From Bacteroidetes bacterium UBA6063 (GTDB lineage Bacteria; Bacteroidota; Bacteroidia; NS11-12g; UBA9320): 10,883 bases of DNA. The DNA lies in contig DIYD01000210.1 in NCBI GenBank assembly GCA_002428905.1, forward strand, positions 1-10,883, read 5' to 3'. The notes beneath the pieces were generated by a model, which saw nothing but the letters and a program-made list of their open reading frames with translations, did no database searches and was not told where the DNA came from. Each line of letters starts with the position of its first letter. Position 1 is the stretch's first letter. Positions 1 to 5,788 of the stretch are shown here, in pieces. Made by a program: the position numbers and the translations under genes.

Positions 1-508
1 ACACACCCTGATCACTTATCACTAACACAGATGTTTGATTATACTTTGATCTCAATTTAGTTTCATTACGCTCATTATCAACGTAGTAAAAATCCCTCCC
101 ACAGATTAAATGAACAACTATTCGACCTTCAGAAGTCACGTGCATTTTTCGCACTTCCGCCGTATGAGAGTTCCCTCCTCGGGTTTCGATTAACGACGTG
201 AACAAGAGCTTACCCTGCGGGTTGTGCTTTGTAAACACATAATTTCTCCAGGGCGCATAAGCACCAAATGTATCTTTAAACACATCGCTGGACCCTATGC
301 GCAGCTCTTCATCAAAAGTCGCAACAGAATAGACGTTTCCAAGCTGGTCTACACCCAATCCTCTAATTTGTGTGAGCTTACTGCATTTTTGAAATGATAT
401 CCATTCGGTATGCTGACCCATAGCCATGGAATTCAGAAAAAAGAGCACGATAAAAACTATACACATGTTGTGATACGGCGCAGACATATGGTGCATATTT
501 TTTTTCAT
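1..508 (-). CDS. Exported propeller-like protein, 3' part outside the window
   Basis: An open frame of 169 codons runs from ATG at 508 to the left edge with no stop, so the C-terminus is not visible. The N-terminus has lysines at 2-3, a long His-rich lead and a hydrophobic run at about residues 16-25 (CIVFIVLFFL), with probable cleavage before Q32. This reads as a Sec signal peptide, although M15 is a possible later start. The mature part has beta-propeller/SBBP-type elements: GVDQLGNVY at 52-60, and a 'YVFTKHNPQGKLLF' strand pair at 90-103 whose layout parallels the 502-residue protein at 2496-4004. It is transcribed divergently from 538, and a perfect TAnnTTTG element lies about 36 bp upstream of the start. 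The specific function is unknown. Export is fairly sure; the fold is an inference from the repeat pattern. Confidence 0.75.
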   Translation of the reverse strand, partial: MKKNMHHMSAPYHNMCIVFIVLFFLNSMAMGQHTEWISFQKCSKLTQIRGLGVDQLGNVYSVATFDEELRIGSSDVFKDTFGAYAPWRNYVFTKHNPQGKLLFTSLIETRGGNSHTAEVRKMHVTSEGRIVVHLICGRDFYYVDNERNETKLRSKYNQTSVLVISDQGV

Positions 509-537
509 AGCTTTATCATTGTTCTTTCGTATCAATT

Positions 538-2499
538 TTGAAACAAAGCTATCGAAAAATACTACGCGCGATTCTTCTACTATCCATGTTAGTTTATTGG
601 CATGGTGTAGAGGCTCAGACCTATTCTCCCGTTCAAATCAACACTAAATGGGGATATCAAAACGCGCAAACCAAAAAGCTTGCGGTCTCTAATTTAGATC
701 AGGCCCATCCCTTTAGTGATGGACTTGCCCTGGCTCAAAAAAAAGGAAAATGGGGAGGGTACGGTTCTGACTTACAAATAGTTATTCCTTTTAAATACGA
801 CAAACTTACGCGCATTTCAACCGCTTATATAACTGCGCAAGATGGCAACAAACTCTACCTGTTGAACAATGACGGAAGCTTCATTTCGGATCAGGCCTTT
901 TCCGATATAGCTCTCTTGAATGGCACCTCCGACACCTTTGTTATTGCAGATGTAAACGGCAAGTATGGCATCCTGTCATCCAATGGGAACCTATTAATCC
1001 CACCGAGCTTTGATTCGCCTCTGCAAACATTGGATGCACCCAATTTACTTCTCACTCATCGACGCAATGGCGACTCCTATTATGCAGGAATAATCGACCT
1101 CAATGGTTTTATCGTAGTGCCCTTCGAGTTCGTTTTTATTCAGGTATATGGTAAGAACAGTATTAAGGCCACTAAACCTAATGGCAGTGCAAGCTTTTAT
1201 ACACTTGATGGCATGTTCATTTACGATGGGTATGGCATGGAACATCTGGTGGTGGACAAATCTTTTATCTTAGTCATCAAAGAAAAGGAACAGGTTCTAC
1301 TGAACAGAAGTACTGGTTTTTCGCACACAGCAGAGAAATGGTATAGACTCGGTGCCTGGTACTATGGAAAAAACAAGGAAGATAAAAACACCGTTGTTTT
1401 CACAGACAATGGTTCAAGATTCACCTTGAAGGGGCAGGTTTATTTGAAACATCAACACGATGGCCATATCCGTGTTTCTAAAAAGACCGACAAGGGATAT
1501 CGTTTCGGACTAATCGATAGTTTGGGTAACGAAGTACTTAAACCAAATCTGTTGGATTTACGCGAATGGAACAGGTACTGGGCAGTAATCAAAGAAAAGG
1601 ACCAAAAGCTATATTCCTTATATGACATGTCGACCAAAAGAGTTGTTTTGGACGCAGCATATACCAATATAGAACTCCTCCCTTGTGGTTATATCCGTCT
1701 CTTTAATAAAGATCAGCGCTCTTACCTGAACTCAAGACTAGAATCTTTCGATCCGGAACAACATGAAAACACCGATAATTTACCGCAGTACTATGGCTGG
1801 TCGTATCAGCAACGTCAGGAGCTGGAGCGCAAATACCGCCAATATGCCCAAGGTAAGGCCATGACCGATTACAGCTACGAAGCCGATGATTGCGGAAGTC
1901 GATACTACGATTTCTCGGAAATTCAGCGCATCGGACTAATCCTGGATCAATACGGTAAAGATCCGCTTGAAAACCGGTTACATTTTAGTGTCGTTATCGA
2001 TAACACACGAAAAGAAGGCCTCCTGGATTTCAACGGAAAAGTTATCGTACCTCCCTTATATCGTGGACTTGGCTATCACCAAAGTGGCTACATCCCTTTC
2101 TACACGTCATTTGACCTTGAGTACAAAAGTAAAAGCGTTGCCGGTCTATTGGATGTAGATGGGAACATCGTACTCACCCCGGTATACGACAAAATAGAAC
2201 GAGCCGTTAATGGCGTGGCTATTGTCGTCGTACACGGACTCTATCAAATGGTAGACATCAAATCTAAACAGGTACTGCTCACGAAATACCAGCGAATATG
2301 GTTTAGTGAAGATGGGTATTTCAGATTGAACAAACATGGCTTACAGGGTATGGCAGACCGCTATGGGAAAATACTGATAAAGCCTGTTTATACAGAATTA
2401 TCGAACAAACCCGATAATACAGGCATGTATACGGCCGAAAAAAACGACCAAAAGTTTTATGTCGATCTTGAAGGTAACGAATATCCCAGAAGCGAATGA
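538..2499 (+). CDS. Secreted WG-repeat protein with TTG start
   Basis: The 653-residue protein has a signal peptide: basic KQSYRK at 2-7, a hydrophobic core at 8-20 and predicted cleavage VEA^Q at 26/27. The mature part carries degenerate WG (KWG) repeats, typically 'G.yGliD..Gn.vipP.Yd'. They are clearest at about 36-49, 69-88, 140-158, 182-199, 320-337, 492-508, 534-552 and 602-618. A central stretch (about 400-480) is less repeat-like and polar. WG-repeat proteins are common in Bacteroidota and mostly uncharacterised; a binding or scaffold role in the envelope is only an inference. The TTG start at 538 is preferred because the first in-frame ATG (586) would remove the basic part of the signal peptide, and an in-frame TAG at 508-510 excludes an earlier start. 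The stop overlaps the next start as ATGA, implying co-translation. No C-terminal sorting domain is visible. Confidence 0.88.
   Translation: MKQSYRKILRAILLLSMLVYWHGVEAQTYSPVQINTKWGYQNAQTKKLAVSNLDQAHPFSDGLALAQKKGKWGGYGSDLQIVIPFKYDKLTRISTAYITAQDGNKLYLLNNDGSFISDQAFSDIALLNGTSDTFVIADVNGKYGILSSNGNLLIPPSFDSPLQTLDAPNLLLTHRRNGDSYYAGIIDLNGFIVVPFEFVFIQVYGKNSIKATKPNGSASFYTLDGMFIYDGYGMEHLVVDKSFILVIKEKEQVLLNRSTGFSHTAEKWYRLGAWYYGKNKEDKNTVVFTDNGSRFTLKGQVYLKHQHDGHIRVSKKTDKGYRFGLIDSLGNEVLKPNLLDLREWNRYWAVIKEKDQKLYSLYDMSTKRVVLDAAYTNIELLPCGYIRLFNKDQRSYLNSRLESFDPEQHENTDNLPQYYGWSYQQRQELERKYRQYAQGKAMTDYSYEADDCGSRYYDFSEIQRIGLILDQYGKDPLENRLHFSVVIDNTRKEGLLDFNGKVIVPPLYRGLGYHQSGYIPFYTSFDLEYKSKSVAGLLDVDGNIVLTPVYDKIERAVNGVAIVVVHGLYQMVDIKSKQVLLTKYQRIWFSEDGYFRLNKHGLQGMADRYGKILIKPVYTELSNKPDNTGMYTAEKNDQKFYVDLEGNEYPRSE
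544..551 (-). promoter_or_regulatory. Candidate -7 promoter element for the gene at 1-508
   Basis: On the minus strand this reads TAGCTTTG, a perfect match to the Bacteroidota -7 consensus TAnnTTTG. It would start transcription near 539 and give a leader of about 30 nt before the ATG at 508. It lies inside the first codons of the divergent gene that starts at 538. I see no TTTG -33 partner at the usual 19-21 bp spacing, so the call rests on the -7 box and its position. Confidence 0.4.
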
Positions 2500-4004
2500 A
2501 GAATAACCACCTGGCAACTATTGTATTACTGTTACTTTCCAGTACCGTACTGGCTCAGAACAAATTCAGCTGGTCTGTTGCAAATCAGGGTATGTCCGTT
2601 TTATACCGCAGTGTTATTGCCTTGAGTGATGGAAGCTCTATTGCTTTGATTAACAAAAATCAGGTTAGCTATAGCAGTTATCCATCCCTATTTAAGAACA
2701 ATCAAGGCGGAACATATCAACTTCCGGAACTGGTTGAAAACACCGATGGACATATGATTGTATGCTTCGACTCTAGCGGTAGCATATCATGGGCCAAAAC
2801 AGTATACGAGTATGAAGGTAAGGTATTGGGTATGGTAAAGGGCAACAACGATGAGATCCTTTGCGTCATACTTGCTTACAGACAAAACATCCGCCATAAC
2901 AGGGTCAACAGAATACCGGATAACAACAGCAATGAGCCGGCAATGCGCTTTCGGGACTTACCCAATGCACGGTTGAAGGCCGGTATCAATGTTGTAACGC
3001 TTTCTCCAAAAGGGTATGCGGTTAAATCTGTACATGTTCAGCACATGTCGGAGGTCAATGAAATGGAATTTGATGGGTGTGCCTTTCATCCCAACGGTTC
3101 AATTATTCTTCATGGGTTTATAGAAGGAAACACCCTTGCGAGTAATTTACGACCTACTTCGTTTTCCGGAGGTGGGGATTTCATTCTGGCCATCTCCCAG
3201 AGTGGAACTCCGTTATGGGGCGATATTGTGCATTACCGAGACCCGTCTTGCTGTACCCGCACTAGTGAAGGATCAGCAGTAAGTGTCGCTCCGGATGGCA
3301 GTGTATACCTTGCCGGATCTTACTTCAATGGTGGGATTTTCTCAACTGGTCTTTTAACACTTACGCCACATAAGTACACGGCAAAACAACGTGATTGGGC
3401 GGAAGTTTTTGTGGTACGCTATACCGCCGAAGGTGACATCAAATGGATAAAAACGGCAGAAGCCGAGTCAAGGCTGCACTCCATGTCTGCAGACAATCAA
3501 GGAATAACACTGGGTCTGTTTTCACCCAACAGCGTGTTGTTTGATTTAAAAACAGACCCTGCGTTGGAGAAGCCCCTCTATACCCATGTAGTACGATTGA
3601 CATCAAATGGAAATCCTAAATGGATCAAATCCACTCAGTTTCAGCGAATACATCAAATCCGAAACCTTACCAATGGCAGCCAGGTTTGTGTTGGTTCATA
3701 CAAGCTTGGTTTTAGAGAGAATAAACGGCTTGATCGGATTAAAATTCCGGATAAGGACGACCTGGTTGTTTATGAAATTGATGCTAAGGGTTCCATCCGG
3801 AATTTCTGGTCTGCCTCGTTGCTCCTTTCCCGCGAAACAATTCAGTTATGCCCGGTCGACACACCCAAAAATACGCTTCTTATTGCTTTCGAAACGTGGT
3901 GTGCCCTCTCCTTAGATCTAAAGAAAGTAGACTCCTCCTTGCCAGATGTAAAGTGTTATGGTGGTACGCAGATCATTGGTAAAATCCAATTCCCCAACAA
4001 TTAA
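2496..4004 (+). CDS. Secreted beta-propeller-like (SBBP-type) protein
   Basis: The 502-residue protein begins with a clear signal peptide (hydrophobic core at 8-19, predicted cleavage VLA^Q at 20/21). The mature sequence repeats a propeller-blade pattern: a 'G.i.W.k' turn at about 95-101, 237-244, 313-320, 372-379 and 432-440, usually followed by a strand of the 'v..dGsvylaG.y' type (for example 264-277). This matches SBBP-like propellers that are frequent in secreted Bacteroidota proteins. The blades are irregular in length, with insertions at about 130-160. A CC pair lies at 252-253. There is no T9SS sorting domain, so the product is more likely periplasmic or otherwise exported. The start overlaps the stop of the WG-repeat gene by four bases, so the two are probably made together and may work as a pair. 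The molecular function is not recognisable. Confidence 0.85.
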   Translation: MKNNHLATIVLLLLSSTVLAQNKFSWSVANQGMSVLYRSVIALSDGSSIALINKNQVSYSSYPSLFKNNQGGTYQLPELVENTDGHMIVCFDSSGSISWAKTVYEYEGKVLGMVKGNNDEILCVILAYRQNIRHNRVNRIPDNNSNEPAMRFRDLPNARLKAGINVVTLSPKGYAVKSVHVQHMSEVNEMEFDGCAFHPNGSIILHGFIEGNTLASNLRPTSFSGGGDFILAISQSGTPLWGDIVHYRDPSCCTRTSEGSAVSVAPDGSVYLAGSYFNGGIFSTGLLTLTPHKYTAKQRDWAEVFVVRYTAEGDIKWIKTAEAESRLHSMSADNQGITLGLFSPNSVLFDLKTDPALEKPLYTHVVRLTSNGNPKWIKSTQFQRIHQIRNLTNGSQVCVGSYKLGFRENKRLDRIKIPDKDDLVVYEIDAKGSIRNFWSASLLLSRETIQLCPVDTPKNTLLIAFETWCALSLDLKKVDSSLPDVKCYGGTQIIGKIQFPNN

Positions 4005-4129
4005 CGGTGAATTACAGGAGCTCCAAAAGCGACTCTCGCTGAATAGTAAATGGCAGAGCAGCCTGACCGTTGTTGTAATCCATATCGCAATACACCTTAA
4101 CCATTATATCTTAAGCGGGATGCATTCGA

Positions 4130-5125
4130 TTATTCGCAATTCATAAGCCGGAGGCCTCCCATAGGATCCCCAAACTTCACAGACTTTTTATAGTACTTAC
4201 AGGCCGTTTTGGTCTCGCCTTGTTTGGTGTAATAATCTCCCAAAACACTGTAACCCAAATAGAACTTGGGCGTTCGCTTGATGGCAACTTTAGCATATTC
4301 AAATGCCTTAGCCCAGTTCTTTTTAATGCGATAGAGCTCAGCCAGCATTCCATTTGAATTGTAAAACCTGGAATCTTCGGCAACCATGGTCAGATGTTGA
4401 ATAGCCAGGTCAATTTTTGTTTGATCCCTGTTGTGTGTTAAGTAGTTAAAGGTGCCAACAAAGTAGTTGTACTCCACTTGCTCCCGTTCTTTTTCAGACA
4501 TCGCTTCGAGTGTCTTACCAAATGATTTGATATCACCCACGGAAAGAAAATAGTCTGCCTTAGCCAGCATGTCCATTTCTGCCAGCATTTTGTCCGTTCT
4601 TTCAATTTGCTCCAGCTCCTTTTGCAGGTCAATGACCATAAGACCGGCCAACTCAAAGATGCAAGCCACATATCGCCCACTTGGCGAGATGGCAAGTGAG
4701 TGTGCGTTGCCATTAATCCCAGTCACCTTCCGGTCGTTTATTAAGAAAGCCGATTCCATAAGTCCAATCTCCAAAGACACTTTGTTGCCCCGCTTGTCAA
4801 ACACTTGTCTCGGTTTCCAGAGTGTGTCGGACTTTAACCGGTTTGTGGTCTCGCGGTCATTAACCTTGCTGTAATTGGCAGCAGTATTAATTCCGAGTTC
4901 ATGCTGATCGTAGTAACTTGAATTAAGTGTACAATCCGACAAGTCGTATTTAAGCCACTGAAATGACTCGTTGAGATACAGGTCATTATCGGTCTCTCCC
5001 CATACCGGGAAGTGAAATATGTTCTGCGACTGGTGCAGTAATACCATGGAATAAGAGCTATCAATCTGAGCAAATACAGGAAGTCCGGATAAAATGAATA
5101 CGAGGAGCAGTGAGATTTTCTTCAT
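4130..5125 (-). CDS. Secreted protein with C-terminal TPR repeats
   Basis: The 331-residue protein starts with a textbook signal peptide (KK at 2-3, hydrophobic core at 4-18, VFA^Q at 19/20). Residues 20-170 are beta-rich; 'AHSLAISPSGRYVACIF' at 141-157 followed by 'GLMVIDLQ' at 161-168 looks like a WD40/TolB-type blade. A charged helix (about 168-215) leads into three TPR-like helix pairs at about 220-253, 255-288 and 289-322. The last includes 'GYSVLGDYYTKQGETKTACKYY', with the spacing of a canonical TPR. TPRs usually mediate protein binding; the partner is unknown. The gene ends 125 bp from the convergent operon and no strong terminator lies between them. A perfect -7 box lies 21 bp upstream of the start. 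The beta-rich part is too short for a full propeller, so it may be a fragment of a blade or a separate sandwich. Confidence 0.85.
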   Translation of the reverse strand: MKKISLLLVFILSGLPVFAQIDSSYSMVLLHQSQNIFHFPVWGETDNDLYLNESFQWLKYDLSDCTLNSSYYDQHELGINTAANYSKVNDRETTNRLKSDTLWKPRQVFDKRGNKVSLEIGLMESAFLINDRKVTGINGNAHSLAISPSGRYVACIFELAGLMVIDLQKELEQIERTDKMLAEMDMLAKADYFLSVGDIKSFGKTLEAMSEKEREQVEYNYFVGTFNYLTHNRDQTKIDLAIQHLTMVAEDSRFYNSNGMLAELYRIKKNWAKAFEYAKVAIKRTPKFYLGYSVLGDYYTKQGETKTACKYYKKSVKFGDPMGGLRLMNCE

Positions 5126-5145
5126 AACGCCTGGTGTGATGCGTA

Positions 5146-5153
5146 CAAAGATA
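5146..5153 (-). promoter_or_regulatory. Candidate -7 promoter element for the TPR-protein gene
   Basis: On the minus strand this reads TATCTTTG, a perfect TAnnTTTG match. It would place the transcription start near 5141, about 15 nt before the ATG at 5125. The -33 region (around 5174-5180) is T-rich on the minus strand but has no clean TTTG. Confidence 0.4.
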
Positions 5154-5231
5154 TGCTTCTTGTGGACATGCTTGATAAAACGGAGTTACCCGTAACAATG
5201 CAACCAACGAACGGCATATTCAAGTAAGTAA

Positions 5232-5717
5232 AGGGATCTGTTCACCTGCAAAATCGAAAAAGAATATCTTCAAAACATAGACCGGCACAGTCAAAAACTC
5301 ATCGTCTCCAATATAGAATTGTTGTTGGACTATTGTACGCGGTACTACGACCGCCAGTTTTACACCCGAACAAACCTTAATCAAGATGTATTAGCGCGAT
5401 TTGAAGACTTGCTAAAGACCTATTATAAGAAGGAGAACCAACTGGAAATGGGCATACCTTCGGTGAGCTATTGTGGCAAAGAGCTGAATCTATCGTCCAA
5501 GTATTTAAGCGACTTGCTCAAGAAGGAAACCGGGAAAAACGCCAAAACGCACATCGACGATTTTCTGATTAACAAAGCCAAAAATGAGTTACTCAGTACA
5601 TCCAGTACCGTCAGTGAAATCGCATTTGGCTTAGGTTTTGAGTATTCGCAACACTTCTCTAAAACATTCAAGGCGGAAACGGGTATGAGCCCTCTACAGT
5701 TTAGAAATTATGCATAA
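5232..5717 (+). pseudogene. AraC-family regulator, N-terminal sensor half missing
   Basis: The open frame runs from just after a TAA at 5229-5231 to the TAA at 5715-5717 (161 codons). It matches the C-terminal half of the roughly 300-residue AraC regulators of Bacteroidota: the linker segment 'IEKEYLQNIDRHSQKLIVSN', then 'YDRQFYTR', then the DNA-binding domain. The two helix-turn-helix units are intact: 'CGKELNLSSKYLSDLLKKET' at 5473-5532, and 'VSEIAFGLGFEYSQHFSKTF' ending in the family signature 'SPLQFRNY'. Linker homology begins upstream of any usable start, and no ATG precedes it. Only about 106 bp separate it from the divergent gene at 5125, too little for the lost cupin-type sensor domain of about 150 residues, so this is a deletion rather than a simple frameshift. 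The two HTH units have no stop or frameshift. A DNA-binding-only product could still be made from TTG 5319 (132 residues) or ATG 5449 (89 residues), so it may not be dead. Confidence 0.65.
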
Positions 5718-5788
5718 CCGCTATTCAAGTAAATCAGGAATCGTTTGATTACATTCGCATTGAACCCATAATTGGACAACATGCGATC

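Noticed and set aside
4003..4079. Inverted pairs AACGGT/ACCGTT and ATTACA/TGTAAT and a 5-bp hairpin AGCGA/TCGCT in the convergent gap, considered as a terminator
   Set aside because: The two long-range pairs are mutually exclusive, the hairpin is short, and no T-run follows.
4012..4104. A 30-codon minus-strand frame in the gap between the two convergent genes, with a protein-like composition
   Set aside because: It is preceded directly by an in-frame stop, has no promoter box or recognisable family, and overlaps equally plausible short frames on the other strand.
4569..4874. A 101-codon plus-strand frame inside the TPR-protein gene
   Set aside because: It mirrors the real minus-strand gene, which has a signal peptide, TPRs and a promoter box; the mirror frame has none.
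5153..5227. A 24-codon plus-strand frame just before the AraC remnant, considered as a leftover of the missing N-terminus
   Set aside because: Its sequence does not resemble AraC sensor domains, and its ATG overlaps the -7 box of the divergent gene.
5745..5777. TTTG at 5745-5748 followed after 21 bp by TAATTGGA, considered as the promoter of the surface-protein gene
   Set aside because: The -7 half matches poorly and would leave only about 6 nt before the ATG; the one-mismatch box at 5751-5758 is a better but still weak candidate.
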